64,000 nt of DNA, taken from contig JADKAN010000002.1 of the NCBI GenBank assembly GCA_016719225.1, positions 992,001-1,056,000 on the forward strand. The letters run 5' to 3'. Of the stretch, positions 51,462-60,866 are shown in pieces; the first letter of the stretch is position 1, and every line of letters begins with the position of its first letter. Both the position numbers and the translations under genes were made by a program. Under the pieces are notes generated by a model. That model made no database searches. It had not been told where the DNA came from and saw only the letters and a program-made list of their open reading frames with translations. This DNA comes from Flavobacteriales bacterium (GTDB taxonomy: Bacteria; Bacteroidota; Bacteroidia; Flavobacteriales_F; PHOS-HE28).

Positions 51462-52790
51462 ATGGTCACTGGCTTCAGCGCGGGACAGACCGCCAAGGAT
51501 GAGGAGGCGCGGACCTTGCTCCGGTTTTTAGCCCGATTGGGTCAAGCGGAACTCGCTGCGGGCAATGCCGTAGCCTTGGTGGAGCGGGATCTAGGGCAGA
51601 TCGCCCGACGTAACGGACAGGAGAACATCGTAGTATTCGCGCTCCCCACGGTGCTGATGGTGCAAAGCGAGGATGGAATGGAGCACCGTGTACAGATCAC
51701 GCCCGGGCCTTACCGCGTAGGGGAACTGCGCTTCGACCAGATGGAAGGTGTGCTGGAGATCGCCCGCGAGGCGCGGGCTGGACGTATTTCACCGCACAAC
51801 GGTCTGCGCAAGCTCGATGCCATCTGGCGTATGAAGCATCGTTATGGCGACTTCGGTTTCGTATTGGGATACCTCATCACCACCATCGGCACCGCCTTGA
51901 TCTTGCGGCCCACATGGAGCGGCCTCGGCTATGTTGCCATACTGGGCTTCCTCTGCGCCATGCTCTTGGTGCTGGTGCGACGTCAGCCGGCGTGGAATGC
52001 GGTGATGCCCGTGGTGGCCGCGTTCATCCTCGCTTCGGTCGTAGCGGTGTTCTACCGCTACGGCGTGCAGGAAGCACCGTTCCAGTTGCTTATCCCACCT
52101 CTGATCATCTTCCTGCCTGGCAGTATGCTCACCGTGGCGGTAGTGGAATTGGCCTTTGCCAACACCGTTTCCGGAGCATCACGGTTGGTGGCCGGTTTCG
52201 GCCAGTTGATCCTTCTGGCATTCGGCCTGTTGGGCGGCTTCCGGCTGTTCGGGGATGGCACTCCCGAACTCAATGGACAGACGGAACGCCTTGCACCTTG
52301 GTTGGCTTGGGCAGGGGTGGTGCTCTTTGCTATCGGTCTGCACTTGTTCAAAAGCAGCCGCAGGCGTTCCCTGCCATGGATGATCCTCACCATGCTCATG
52401 GCCTACTTGGGGCAGTACGTCTCCGGCCGGTTCATCGATGGGGCTTCCACGGCTTTTTTCGGTGCGGCCGTGATGGCCATCACCGCACTGGTGATCGAAT
52501 ACCGGTTCAAGGGGCCCCCTGCGCTGGTGACGATCCTGCCCGCGTTCTGGCTGCTCGCACCCGGCTCCTTCGGCTTGGTCAGCGTTACAACCATGGCCAC
52601 CGATGGAATGGGCACAGCGGGCAACATCCTGCGTTTACTCTTCATCCTTACGGCCATTGCAACCGGCTCTCTTATCGGTGCGTTCTTTTATAGCGGCCTG
52701 CTGCACGTACGCAAAGCGCGTGTGTGGCGGAAAGGGCCACCCGTACCCCCGGATCCCTTGGCGGCGAATGAGGATGAGGGGACGTTGTGA
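51462..52790 (+). CDS. Threonine/serine exporter, ThrE type (both halves fused)
   Basis: This 442-residue membrane protein has the N-terminal soluble DUF1212 half (residues 15-130, LLRFLARLGQAELAAGNAVA and QENIVVFALPTVLMVQSEDG). About ten hydrophobic helices follow, with LLIPPLIIFLPGSMLTVAVV as the ThrE signature. The smaller ThrE_2 part (WMILTMLMAYLGQYVSGRFI onward) sits in the same chain, as in Corynebacterium ThrE, rather than in two genes. It should export threonine or serine, or a similar solute, across the inner membrane. It is not in an operon and ends 82 bp before acn. Confidence 0.88.
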   Translation: MVTGFSAGQTAKDEEARTLLRFLARLGQAELAAGNAVALVERDLGQIARRNGQENIVVFALPTVLMVQSEDGMEHRVQITPGPYRVGELRFDQMEGVLEIAREARAGRISPHNGLRKLDAIWRMKHRYGDFGFVLGYLITTIGTALILRPTWSGLGYVAILGFLCAMLLVLVRRQPAWNAVMPVVAAFILASVVAVFYRYGVQEAPFQLLIPPLIIFLPGSMLTVAVVELAFANTVSGASRLVAGFGQLILLAFGLLGGFRLFGDGTPELNGQTERLAPWLAWAGVVLFAIGLHLFKSSRRRSLPWMILTMLMAYLGQYVSGRFIDGASTAFFGAAVMAITALVIEYRFKGPPALVTILPAFWLLAPGSFGLVSVTTMATDGMGTAGNILRLLFILTAIATGSLIGAFFYSGLLHVRKARVWRKGPPVPPDPLAANEDEGTL

Positions 52791-52811
52791 AGGAAGGCTT
52801 ACGCGGGTCTC

Positions 52812-52843
52812 TTAGTTCAAGCCTTTCCCGCTATGTACCTTTG
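52812..52843 (+). promoter_or_regulatory. Promoter of the aconitase gene
   Basis: TACCTTTG (52836-52843) matches TAnnTTTG, and a TTAG box (52812-52815) lies 20 nt upstream in the -33 position. The start codon at 52873 lies 29 nt further. Confidence 0.55.
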
Positions 52844-52872
52844 CGGCCTCTTAACTATCGCAAAGAACAGCC

Positions 52873-55143
52873 ATGGCCCACATCTTCGATATTGACATGA
52901 TCAAGGCGGTGTATGACCGCTATCCCGAACGCATCGCCGCTGCCCGCAAGGCATTGGGCAAGCCGCTCACCCTTACGGAGAAGATCCTCTACGCCCACCT
53001 AACGGAAGGAGCCGCGACCAAGGAACTGAAGCGAGGACAGGATTATGTCGATTTCGCACCGGACCGTGTGGCCATGCAGGACGCCACCGCGCAGATGGCC
53101 TTGCTGCAGTTCAAGACCACTGGCCGTCCCCATGTGGCCGTGCCCAGCACCGTACACTGCGACCACTTGATCCAAGCGCGTGTGGGCGCTGCGAAGGACC
53201 TGCAAGAGGCGCTGCTGAAGGGCAATGAAGTATTCCAGTTCCTGGAAAGCATCTCGAACAAGTACGGCATCGGCTTCTGGCGTCCGGGCGCTGGCATCAT
53301 CCACCAAGTGGTGCTGGAGAACTACGCCTTCCCCGGCGGAATGATGATCGGTACTGATAGCCATACTCCTAATGCCGGCGGCCTGGGCATGCTCGCCATC
53401 GGCGTGGGAGGCGCTGACGCTTGCGACGTGATGAGCGGCCTGCCTTGGGAGCTTAAAATGCCGAAGGTCATCGGCGTGAAACTCACCGGCAAGCTCAGCG
53501 GCTGGGCATCGGCCAAGGACGTGATCCTTGTGGTTGCCGGCATCCTAACGGTGAAAGGCGGCACCGGTGCCATCGTGGAATACTTCGGCCCCGGCGCTGA
53601 AAGCCTCAGCTGCACAGGCAAAGGCACCATCGGGAACATGGGCGCGGAGATCGGAGCTACAACCAGCACCTTCGGCTACGACGACAGCATGCGCCGCTAC
53701 CTCAACGGCACCGGTCGCGCTGACCTCGTAACACTGGCGGATAAGATCGCTGAGCACCTCACCGGAGACCCCGAGGTGTATGCCGACCCCGAGAAGTACT
53801 TCGACCGCGTGATCGAGATCGACCTCAATAAGTTGGAGCCGCACATCAATGGGCCGTACACGCCGGACCTCGCCTGGCCCATCAGCAAGTTCGCCGCCGC
53901 GGTGAAGGAGAACGGATGGCCCGAGGAATTGGAAGTGGGCCTCATCGGTTCCTGCACCAACAGCAGTTACGAGGATCTTACCCGGAGCGCCTCCATCGCA
54001 CAGCAGGCCATGGACAAGGGTTTGAAGGCCAAGAGTGAATTCACCGTGACGCCGGGCAGTGAGCAGGTCCGTTTCACAGCGGAACGTGATGGCATTCTGC
54101 AGAAGTTCGAGGAGATCGGCGGCATGGTGCTCGCCAACGCCTGTGGGCCCTGCATCGGCCAGTGGGCGCGGCACAACAAGAATCCCGAGAAGAAGAACTC
54201 CATCCTCACCTCGTACAACCGCAACTTCGCCAAGCGCAACGACGGCAACGCGAATACGCATGCCTTTGTCGCCAGCCCTGAGCTGGTCACGGCGATGGTG
54301 CTTTCCGGCCACCTCTCCTTCAATCCCCTCACCGATGAATTGGTGAACAAGGATGGCAAGAAAGTGAAGCTGGACGAGCCCAAGGGCTTGGAGATGCCGC
54401 CCAAAGGCTTCGACGTGAAAGACCCCGGTTTCAAGGCTCCGGCCAAGGACGGCAGCAGTGTGGAAGTGCTGGTGAAACCGGACAGCGATCGCATCCAGTT
54501 GCTGGAACCCTTCCCCGCTTGGGACGGCAAGAACATCACTGGCGCGGTGCTGCTGATCAAGGCCAAGGGCAAATGCACGACGGACCACATCAGCATGGCC
54601 GGTCCTTGGCTGCGCTACCGCGGTCACTTGGACAACATCAGCAACAACACGCTGATCGGTGCCATCAACGCCTTCAACGGCGAGGCCAACAAGGTGAAGA
54701 ACCAGCTCACCGGTGAATATGGCGAAGTACCCGCGACACAACGCGTGTACAAAGCCGCCAAGCAACCCAGCGTTGTGGTGGCCGACCAGAACTACGGCGA
54801 GGGAAGCAGCCGCGAACATGCGGCCATGCAACCGCGCCACCTTGGCGTAAGCGCTGTGATCGTGAAGAGCTTCGCGCGCATCCACGAGACCAACCTGAAG
54901 AAGCAGGGCCTGCTGGGCGTCACCTTCGACAAGGAAGGCGACTTCGACAAGGTGCAGGAGGATGACCGTATCGACTTCACCGACCTCACGGATTTCGCAC
55001 CGGGCAAGCAATTGACCGTGGTGCTGAACCACAAGGACGGGTCGAAGGACACCATCAAGTGCAACCACACCTACAACGAGGCGCAGATCGGCTGGTTCAA
55101 GGCCGGTAGCGCGCTGAACGAGATCCGTGCTGCCCTGAAATAG
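52873..55143 (+). CDS. acn: Aconitate hydratase (mitochondrial/AcnA type)
   Basis: The 756-residue enzyme interconverts citrate and isocitrate. 4Fe-4S ligands are Cys361 ([12 protein letters not shown]), Cys424 and Cys427 ([11 protein letters not shown]). Active-site segments include [34 protein letters not shown] sequence, and the swivel-domain loop [15 protein letters not shown]. The length and these residues match mitochondrial aconitase rather than the longer AcnA/IRP class. It is a monocistronic gene with its own promoter and a hairpin terminator. Together with icd and L-2-hydroxyglutarate oxidase it belongs to TCA metabolism in this window. Confidence 0.96.
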   Translation: MAHIFDIDMIKAVYDRYPERIAAARKALGKPLTLTEKILYAHLTEGAATKELKRGQDYVDFAPDRVAMQDATAQMALLQFKTTGRPHVAVPSTVHCDHLIQARVGAAKDLQEALLKGNEVFQFLESISNKYGIGFWRPGAGIIHQVVLENYAFPGGMMIGTDSHTPNAGGLGMLAIGVGGADACDVMSGLPWELKMPKVIGVKLTGKLSGWASAKDVILVVAGILTVKGGTGAIVEYFGPGAESLSCTGKGTIGNMGAEIGATTSTFGYDDSMRRYLNGTGRADLVTLADKIAEHLTGDPEVYADPEKYFDRVIEIDLNKLEPHINGPYTPDLAWPISKFAAAVKENGWPEELEVGLIGSCTNSSYEDLTRSASIAQQAMDKGLKAKSEFTVTPGSEQVRFTAERDGILQKFEEIGGMVLANACGPCIGQWARHNKNPEKKNSILTSYNRNFAKRNDGNANTHAFVASPELVTAMVLSGHLSFNPLTDELVNKDGKKVKLDEPKGLEMPPKGFDVKDPGFKAPAKDGSSVEVLVKPDSDRIQLLEPFPAWDGKNITGAVLLIKAKGKCTTDHISMAGPWLRYRGHLDNISNNTLIGAINAFNGEANKVKNQLTGEYGEVPATQRVYKAAKQPSVVVADQNYGEGSSREHAAMQPRHLGVSAVIVKSFARIHETNLKKQGLLGVTFDKEGDFDKVQEDDRIDFTDLTDFAPGKQLTVVLNHKDGSKDTIKCNHTYNEAQIGWFKAGSALNEIRAALK

Positions 55144-55162
55144 GGTCTTTTCCAATGTGTTT

Positions 55163-55193
55163 TGCGAAAGGCCCGTTCTGCGGGCCGTTCGCA
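55163..55193 (+). terminator. Terminator hairpin after acn
   Basis: TGCGAA-A-GGCCCG (55163-55175), loop TTCTG, and CGGGCC-G-TTCGCA (55181-55193) form a 12-bp stem broken only by one A-G mismatch. TTTCT follows. It begins 20 nt beyond the acn stop. Confidence 0.7.
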
Positions 55194-55229
55194 TTTCTGG
55201 ACGATACAATCAATCCCCAATATGGGGGA

Positions 55230-55259
55230 TTGCGGCATCGCTACTTCGAAATATATTTG
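55230..55259 (+). promoter_or_regulatory. Consensus Bacteroidota promoter for the barrel gene at 55274
   Basis: TTG (55230-55232), a 19-nt spacer, and TATATTTG (55252-55259) give the -33/-7 pair with the ideal spacing. The start codon lies 14 nt downstream. Confidence 0.75.
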
Positions 55260-55273
55260 TCCGAAACACGAAC

Positions 55274-56026
55274 ATGATGCATTTTACGAACAAGCTCCTT
55301 CTTCTCATACCAGCATTGGCATTCAGTGCAGCGGCCGAGGCCCAGACCCAATTCGGTATTAAGGTGGGCGGTAATTTCCTCATTACATCGCAGAGCATTT
55401 CCCCAACCCCGAAGGATGCTCCTCCTACACCCAAAGGTTTGGGCTTGCAATTCGGTGCGTACGCAAAGGTCCCGTTCAGTGATATGGTAGGGCTAAGGCC
55501 CGAGATCGGCTTTTCGTTCCGACGGGCGAAATCGGATCAATCCATAACGACCAACGTCCCTGTGACCGATCAGAATGGTGTAGAGGGAGGCCGTGCCGAC
55601 CTCGGGGTGGAAACAAAGACCGACCAGCGGCTACAGTACTTCCAGATCGCTGCCCCGCTCACATTGAACGCAACCGAGAACTTCCGTGTGATGGTCGGTC
55701 CGGCCATCGGTTTCCTCATGGGTGGAAAACTCAATCAGGATGTGACCACGACTGTCTCCAATGGTACGTTCAACGGACAACCTTTCAAGCAGGATCCCAC
55801 CTTCACATCAACAGTGAAAAAGGGTTCCGCTGCTACAAAGGATTTCAAAAAGGCTGAAGTTGCGGTCGTGGCAGGCGTGGGTTACGAACTGGAAATGGGC
55901 TTGGACTTCGACCTGCGTTACTACCGTGCTATCGTTCCGACGCAGGACATCAGCCAGCCCAGCTTCCGCTACAAGTCGTTCTCGAACATGATCGAGCTCA
56001 GCCTTGGCTACACCTTCGGAAGTTGA
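55274..56026 (+). CDS. Outer-membrane beta-barrel protein (OMP_b-brl-like) with N-terminal extension
   Basis: The 250-residue protein (MMHFTNKLLLLIPALAFSAA, cleavage near AEAQ) is a porin-like barrel. TQFGIKVGGNFLITSQSISP, FGAYAKVPFSDMVGLRPEIG, YFQIAAPLTLNATENFRVMV and FSNMIELSLGYTFGS are successive strands; the last strand ends in an aromatic followed by Gly-Ser. No specific family beyond small outer-membrane barrels is recognised. Met-Met allows the second ATG at 55277. It has its own promoter, and a second barrel gene follows 154 bp later. Confidence 0.8.
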   Translation: MMHFTNKLLLLIPALAFSAAAEAQTQFGIKVGGNFLITSQSISPTPKDAPPTPKGLGLQFGAYAKVPFSDMVGLRPEIGFSFRRAKSDQSITTNVPVTDQNGVEGGRADLGVETKTDQRLQYFQIAAPLTLNATENFRVMVGPAIGFLMGGKLNQDVTTTVSNGTFNGQPFKQDPTFTSTVKKGSAATKDFKKAEVAVVAGVGYELEMGLDFDLRYYRAIVPTQDISQPSFRYKSFSNMIELSLGYTFGS

Positions 56027-56042
56027 TCGGTAGTGTGAAGAT

Positions 56043-56098
56043 CGGGCAGTGTTGTATTGTCCGGGATCACAGTCCGTTAAGCCTTGCCCGGTTTTTTT
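56043..56098 (+). terminator. Candidate terminator with a T7 run
   Basis: CGGGCA (56043-56048) can pair with TGCCCG (56085-56090), followed at once by G and seven T. The loop is long (36 nt) and could hold another stem, so the folding is uncertain. Confidence 0.4.
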
Positions 56099-56125
56099 GA
56101 CGCGGATCCCGGTGGTAAAATGTCA

Positions 56126-56156
56126 TTTGTATGCTTCGGGAAGAACCTTATGTTTG
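56126..56156 (+). promoter_or_regulatory. Near-perfect Bacteroidota promoter of the barrel gene at 56180
   Basis: TTTG (56126-56129), a 19-nt spacer, and TATGTTTG (56149-56156) form an ideal -33/-7 pair, 23 nt before the start codon at 56180. This is the cleanest promoter of the window. Confidence 0.8.
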
Positions 56157-56179
56157 CCCCGTACGAACAACAACCACAC

Positions 56180-56806
56180 ATGAAAAAAATTACGCTAGTG
56201 ATCGCTGCTTTTGCAGTTGCCGGAAGTTTGATGGCCCAAGAAAGCCGCTTCAGCCTTGGAGCTGAAGTTGCATTCCCAATGGGTGATTTCGGCAAGGGTA
56301 CCGGTATCGGTATCGGTGGTACGCTTGGTTTTGAGTTACCTGTAAGCGACAAGCTCGGCCTGATGGCCCAAGTCGGTTACATCAGCTTTGCTGGAAAGGA
56401 CTTTACTGTGACGACCCCCTTTGGTTCCGTAACGACGAAATCCGACGCGACCGGGATCATTCCTATCCAAGTGGGTGCTAAGTACTACTTTACCGACAAC
56501 CAGGAAGGTGCCTATCTGGGAGTGCTTACGGGCGTCCACATGACCTCGGTAAAGGTTCCTGAATACGATGCACTTGGTAACAGCACCGGCTCGAAGACGA
56601 AGACCAACTCCAACTTCGCCTTGGCTCCATTGGTCGGGTTCCTTATTGGCGAGAATATCGATATCTCCCTGCGTTACCAGCTGATCTTCGCTAAGCAGGA
56701 GACGGTTGCCTTCAACCCGGTGACCTTCGCTGTGACCACCGACAGCAAAACGGTTACCAACAGCTACTTGGGCCTCCGTATCGCCTACATGTTCGGTCAG
56801 CGTTGA
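56180..56806 (+). CDS. Outer-membrane beta-barrel protein, 8-stranded type
   Basis: The 208-residue protein has a classic Flavobacteriales signal peptide, MKKITLVIAAFAVAGSLMAQ, and eight or so strands. Examples are LGAEVAFPMGDFGKGTGIGI, MAQVGYISFAGKDFTVTTPF and GAKYYFTDNQEGAYLGVLTG, with IDISLRYQLIFAK near the C-terminus and a final LGLRIAYMFGQR. Barrels of this size are usually called PorT-like/OMP_b-brl and lie in the outer membrane without known ligand. It is flanked by its own promoter and a strong terminator, so it is transcribed alone. Confidence 0.85.
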   Translation: MKKITLVIAAFAVAGSLMAQESRFSLGAEVAFPMGDFGKGTGIGIGGTLGFELPVSDKLGLMAQVGYISFAGKDFTVTTPFGSVTTKSDATGIIPIQVGAKYYFTDNQEGAYLGVLTGVHMTSVKVPEYDALGNSTGSKTKTNSNFALAPLVGFLIGENIDISLRYQLIFAKQETVAFNPVTFAVTTDSKTVTNSYLGLRIAYMFGQR

Positions 56807-56821
56807 TCCAACCCATTCTTG

Positions 56822-56858
56822 AAAAGAAGGGCAGCCGCAAGGCTGCCCTTCTTTTTTT
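56822..56858 (+). terminator. Strong intrinsic terminator after the barrel gene
   Basis: AAGAAGGGCAGCC (56824-56836), loop GCAA, GGCTGCCCTTCTT (56841-56853), then a run of T give a textbook Rho-independent terminator. Confidence 0.9.
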
Positions 56859-56913
56859 TGGTTTGTCCGCACGGCGCGGAACTTGTCTCACGATCGCTAA
56901 GGACATGTTTCGC

Positions 56914-56921
56914 TAAGTTTG
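56914..56921 (+). promoter_or_regulatory. -7 element of the OmpA gene at 56952
   Basis: TAAGTTTG fits TAnnTTTG exactly, 30 nt before the start codon at 56952. A TTG lies too far upstream to count as the -33 box. Confidence 0.5.
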
Positions 56922-56951
56922 CGACCCTTCAATTCCCTTTGCTCTTCGCAC

Positions 56952-58124
56952 ATGAACAAGCACCTTCAACTCCTGCTCTCCATTTCGATGCTCTTCGGGG
57001 CCATCACCGCGAACGCACAACAAGTGCCGGACAGCGTGAACTTGGTGGAGAATGGTAGTTTTGAAGACCTCACCGGAAAGCTGAGACGCTTGGGGGGAAT
57101 AGATGCCGCCAAGGGCTGGGAAAGTCCCACCGACTCCAAAGTGGACCTGTTCAGTGAAACGGTGGCCAGTGAATCCCCTGCCACAGCCCCCAAGGGAGCG
57201 AAGGGCTTCCAAAGCGCATTGAGCGGACTGAACTATGCCGGCGTGCGTTGGTACAGTTACGGGGACAAGGAGCCGCGTAGCTACCTGCAGGTGAAGTTGA
57301 AGAAAATGCTGAAGAAGGGCCAGAAGTACTGCGTAGCGTATTACGTCAGCCTTGGAGACCTTAGCAAATATTCAAGCGATCATATGGGGGCTTACCTCAG
57401 TCGCATCGCGGTGCACAAGAAGGACATGGCGTCCTTGACGTACGAGCCGCAGGTACCGAGCCTGATGACGACGTTATATGGTGATGTGAACGGATGGACC
57501 GGCGTGTGCGGTGTTTTTACGGCCAATGGAGATGAACAATACCTCATCATCGGGAATTTTGCGCCGACGGAGAAGGTCACCACGGGGAAGGTGATGCGCC
57601 AGCGCGGCGAAACCCGTCCCCAGCTTCCTGAGGCCTACTACTTTATTGATGATGTGAGCGTTTTACCGGTGAAGAACCTTGGTGATTGCTCCTGCTCTCA
57701 GGTGGATAAGAGCGAAAGTGAATTCATATACAGCCGTAGCGCGACGAACGAACCAGGCCTTACCGCCGCTGCGCGCGTTGACCGCAGTGCGATCTACTTC
57801 AAGCGTTATAACAAGGATATAGCGCCCAGTATGCGCGCAACACTGGATACGTTGGCCTCCTTGCTGAACGCCAACAAACTGATCAAGGTGAAACTGACCG
57901 GCCACGTGGACGCTACAGAGGTGGATCGTAGTAAAATGCGTCCTGAACTCAGCGAATTGGACAACAACCGCGCTGAGGCGGTCAAGGCTTATCTGGTAGA
58001 GGCAGGCGTTGACGCTGCCCGGATCACAACTGCGGGCAGGAAAGGGGAGGACCCGGCTGCTGACCGCGATAGTGAAGCCGCCATGGCCCAGAACCGGCGG
58101 GTAGAGGTGGATGTGGTGAAGTGA
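56952..58124 (+). CDS. OmpA-family protein with N-terminal carbohydrate-binding-like domain
   Basis: The 390-residue protein begins MNKHLQLLLSISMLFGAITA (signal peptide). The mature N-terminal half (residues ~25-255) starts with VNLVENGSFEDLTGKLRRLG, the NGSFE opening seen in CBM/galactose-binding-like jelly rolls. WYSYGDKEPRSYLQVKLKK and AYYFIDDVSV close the sandwich. Residues ~280-390 form an OmpA domain (KLTGHVDATEVDRSKMRPEL then NNRAEAVKAYLVEAGVDAAR), which should hold peptidoglycan. This two-domain form is common in Bacteroidota and probably links surface polymers to the wall; the ligand is unknown. Confidence 0.85.
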   Translation: MNKHLQLLLSISMLFGAITANAQQVPDSVNLVENGSFEDLTGKLRRLGGIDAAKGWESPTDSKVDLFSETVASESPATAPKGAKGFQSALSGLNYAGVRWYSYGDKEPRSYLQVKLKKMLKKGQKYCVAYYVSLGDLSKYSSDHMGAYLSRIAVHKKDMASLTYEPQVPSLMTTLYGDVNGWTGVCGVFTANGDEQYLIIGNFAPTEKVTTGKVMRQRGETRPQLPEAYYFIDDVSVLPVKNLGDCSCSQVDKSESEFIYSRSATNEPGLTAAARVDRSAIYFKRYNKDIAPSMRATLDTLASLLNANKLIKVKLTGHVDATEVDRSKMRPELSELDNNRAEAVKAYLVEAGVDAARITTAGRKGEDPAADRDSEAAMAQNRRVEVDVVK

Positions 58125-58197
58125 TCCACGAACAGCACCACACCCCGGTCCCGATCCAAGAATTCGGCCATATCCCGCGCTCGCATACCTTCCCCCC

Positions 58198-59520
58198 ATG
58201 CAAAAAGGGGACTCCCGCTTGATCAGGGCTTGGACGATGTACGATTGGGCCAACTCGGCCTATTCGCTTACCATCACCTCGGCCATCTTCCCGATCTATT
58301 TTGCCGCGATCACTACGACCGGAGGGAAGGATCTGGTCTTGGAGCGCTATGGTTTACCCAATGCCTCGCTCCAATCCTACACGTTGTCCCTCGGCTTCCT
58401 GCTCGTCGCGGCGATAGCACCGATCCTTTCCGGGATCGCTGACCACCGTGGGAACAAGAAGAACTACCTGAAGTTCTTCTGCTACTTGGGCTCCATCAGC
58501 TGTGCTGGCCTCTTCTTCCTCACCTATGATAACCTCTGGCCGGGCTTGGTACTGTTCATGCTGGCCTGTGTCGGGTTTTCCGGAAGTCTGATCTTCTACG
58601 ATGCGTATCTGCCGGAGATCGCCGAGCCCAAGGATCATGACCGGGTAAGTGCACGTGGATATGCGATGGGCTATATCGGCAGTGTGATCCTTTTGGTGTT
58701 CAACCTTTTGATGGTGATGAAGCCCGGGTTGTTCGGCATTCCTGACAGGGACGGCTTGCCTGCGCGGCTTTCTTTCCTTACCGTGGGTATCTGGTGGGCC
58801 GGGTGGGCACAGATCACCTTCAGGAATCTTCCGGATGCCCGCGCACCGAAAGAGGATAAGGTGAACGTCCTTACCAATGGGTACATGGAATTGCGCAAAG
58901 TATGGCGGCAGATGCTCGGACTGAAGCGCCTCCGCCGTTTCCTTACGGCATTCTTCGTCTTCAATATGGGTGTGCAAACGGTGATGTACCTCGCGGTCAC
59001 TTACGCTAAGCAGGAGATCAAGGAACCGGACGGCACGGCGATCGCCGATAGTGGCTTGATCATCAGTATCCTGGTGATCCAGCTCGTTGCGGCAATGGGG
59101 GCGCTGCTCTTCGTGAAACTGAGTAAACGGTTCGGGAATGTCCCCGCGTTGATCATCGGCCTGGTGATCTGGATGGTCATTTGCTTGGCGGCATGGCGCA
59201 TCCAATGGACGAACGAATTCTATGTGCTGGCGGCCTTCGTCGGTTTGGTAATGGGCGGTACCCAAGCACTTTCCCGGAGCACCTACGCCAAGCTGCTCCC
59301 GGAGACCGAGGACCATGCCTCGTACTTCTCTTTCTATGATGTTACCTTCTATCTCGCCACTGTGCTGGGAACGCTGGCTTTCGGTCTGGTCAACCAGCTG
59401 ACCGGCGACATCCGTAACACCATCATTGCCATCGGTTCCTTTTTCGTGGTTGGGGCTTTGTTGTTGCTACGTGTCCCCCGGGAACCAGTGATCGCTCCAC
59501 AGCAGGGGGCGGCACGATAA
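58198..59520 (+). CDS. MFS permease of the UMF1 (Atg22-like) family
   Basis: This 440-residue membrane protein starts MQKGDSRLIRAWTMYDWANS. The YDWANSAYSLTITSAIFPIY opening is diagnostic of UMF1/Atg22-like MFS permeases. About twelve helices are seen, including GYAMGYIGSVILLVFNLLMV and VGLVMGGTQALSRSTYAKLL. Fungal relatives export amino acids from the vacuole; bacterial substrates are unknown. It lies 14 bp ahead of the L-2-hydroxyglutarate oxidase gene and probably shares transcription with it. Confidence 0.9.
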   Translation: MQKGDSRLIRAWTMYDWANSAYSLTITSAIFPIYFAAITTTGGKDLVLERYGLPNASLQSYTLSLGFLLVAAIAPILSGIADHRGNKKNYLKFFCYLGSISCAGLFFLTYDNLWPGLVLFMLACVGFSGSLIFYDAYLPEIAEPKDHDRVSARGYAMGYIGSVILLVFNLLMVMKPGLFGIPDRDGLPARLSFLTVGIWWAGWAQITFRNLPDARAPKEDKVNVLTNGYMELRKVWRQMLGLKRLRRFLTAFFVFNMGVQTVMYLAVTYAKQEIKEPDGTAIADSGLIISILVIQLVAAMGALLFVKLSKRFGNVPALIIGLVIWMVICLAAWRIQWTNEFYVLAAFVGLVMGGTQALSRSTYAKLLPETEDHASYFSFYDVTFYLATVLGTLAFGLVNQLTGDIRNTIIAIGSFFVVGALLLLRVPREPVIAPQQGAAR

Positions 59521-59525
59521 CTTCG
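59518..59525 (+). promoter_or_regulatory. -7-like element before L-2-hydroxyglutarate oxidase
   Basis: TAACTTCG overlaps the stop codon of the MFS gene and lies 9 nt before the start at 59535. It is one change from the consensus. Confidence 0.3.
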
Positions 59526-59534
59526 CGGCCGCAA

Positions 59535-60761
59535 ATGGAAAAGAACGGGGTTGATCTGGACGTGGTGATCGTCGGCGGTGGCATTGTGGGTGCGGCTACC
59601 CTGTATAAACTACAGTCACGCTTTCCCGATAAGAAGATCCTGCTGATCGAAAAGGAGGATGTGTTGAGCGACCACCAGACCGGCCACAACAGCGGCGTGA
59701 TCCACAGCGGTATCTATTATGTGCCCGGCAGCAAGAAGGCGATCACCTGTGCGCAAGGGCGCAAGGAACTCGTCGCTTTCGCCAAAGAGCATGGCATCAA
59801 GCACGATGTATGCGGTAAGGTGGTGGTGGCCATGGAAGAGGAGGAGTTGCCCAGGCTTGAAAAGATCTATCAACGGGGCGTGGCCAACGGGATCGAGGAT
59901 CTGCGCAAGATCAGTGCGGAAGAGATCAAGGCTATCGAACCTTTTTGTACCGGCATCGCCGGCTTGTGGGTAGGCTGCACGGGCATAATCGATTTCCGGG
60001 GGGCTACCAACAAAATGGCGGAGCTGGCCTTGGGCATCAATCCGGCATCACGGGTGCATAGGGGTGAAGAGGTGCTTGGCTCAGAGACCAGCGGCATGGT
60101 GAGCACCGTCCGCACAGCGCGTGGTGAATACCGCGCCAAGTGCGTGATCTTCTGTGCGGGCCTGCAGAGCGACCGAATGGCCCGTGCCGATGGCGTTCCC
60201 GTAAAGGAGCAGATCGTGGGCTTCCGTGGCGACTATTACGAGCTTACCGCTAAAGGCAAGCACAAAGTGAAGAACCTCATCTACCCGGTGCCCGACCCTC
60301 GCTTCCCCTTCCTCGGCGTGCATTTTACCCGCATGACGGACGGTAGCGTGGAATGCGGGCCGAACGCCGTGTTCACCTTTAAGAGGGAGGGTTATGGGAA
60401 AACCGATTTCAGCCTGCGCGACACGTGGGATGCACTCACCTACGGTGGCACTTGGAAGCTTTTCTTCAAGAACATGTCCTATGGTATCGACGAGTATCGC
60501 CGAGCATTCAGCAAAAAGCTCTTCCTGAAAACACTCCGCCGGTTGATACCATCCCTCGAAATGGACGACATAGCACCCGGCCGAGCGGGTGTACGCGCTA
60601 TGTTGCTCGGCACGGATGGTGAAATGGTGGATGATTTCCGGATCGAGCGGAAAGGGCGCCACATCCATGTGCTGAATGCACCTTCGCCTGCGGCCACCGC
60701 CTGTTTGGCCATCGCGGATCACATCGTTGACATGGCGGTGGCTGAAGGAGTGCTCGGTTGA
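59535..60761 (+). CDS. lhgO: L-2-hydroxyglutarate oxidase
   Basis: The 408-residue FAD protein starts at an ATG 14 bp after the MFS gene and shows VDLDVVIVGGGIVGAATLYK (dinucleotide fold). HNSGVIHSGIYYVPGSKKAI (the GxxHSGxYY substrate/FAD loop) follows, then PFLGVHFTRMTDGSVECGPN and RAGVRAMLLGTDGEMVDDF near the C-terminus. These are the marks of YgaF/LhgO-type enzymes that oxidise L-2-hydroxyglutarate, a by-product of TCA enzymes, to 2-oxoglutarate and feed electrons to the membrane. Linkage to an MFS permease is not a known theme. Confidence 0.93.
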   Translation: MEKNGVDLDVVIVGGGIVGAATLYKLQSRFPDKKILLIEKEDVLSDHQTGHNSGVIHSGIYYVPGSKKAITCAQGRKELVAFAKEHGIKHDVCGKVVVAMEEEELPRLEKIYQRGVANGIEDLRKISAEEIKAIEPFCTGIAGLWVGCTGIIDFRGATNKMAELALGINPASRVHRGEEVLGSETSGMVSTVRTARGEYRAKCVIFCAGLQSDRMARADGVPVKEQIVGFRGDYYELTAKGKHKVKNLIYPVPDPRFPFLGVHFTRMTDGSVECGPNAVFTFKREGYGKTDFSLRDTWDALTYGGTWKLFFKNMSYGIDEYRRAFSKKLFLKTLRRLIPSLEMDDIAPGRAGVRAMLLGTDGEMVDDFRIERKGRHIHVLNAPSPAATACLAIADHIVDMAVAEGVLG

Positions 60762-60866
60762 AAGCGCTTTAAAGCGTTGATAGTAATAACTGCCAGCAGA
60801 AGCCTAATGCAGCGCCACGGCACCGAAAGTGTCGCGGGACGGTTAACGAATATCCGGCTACAGCGC

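Noticed and set aside
53545..55209. A 554-codon open frame antisense to aconitase
   Set aside because: It mirrors the aconitase coding frame in GC-rich DNA and its translation has no domain or signal; aconitase is complete with all cluster cysteines.
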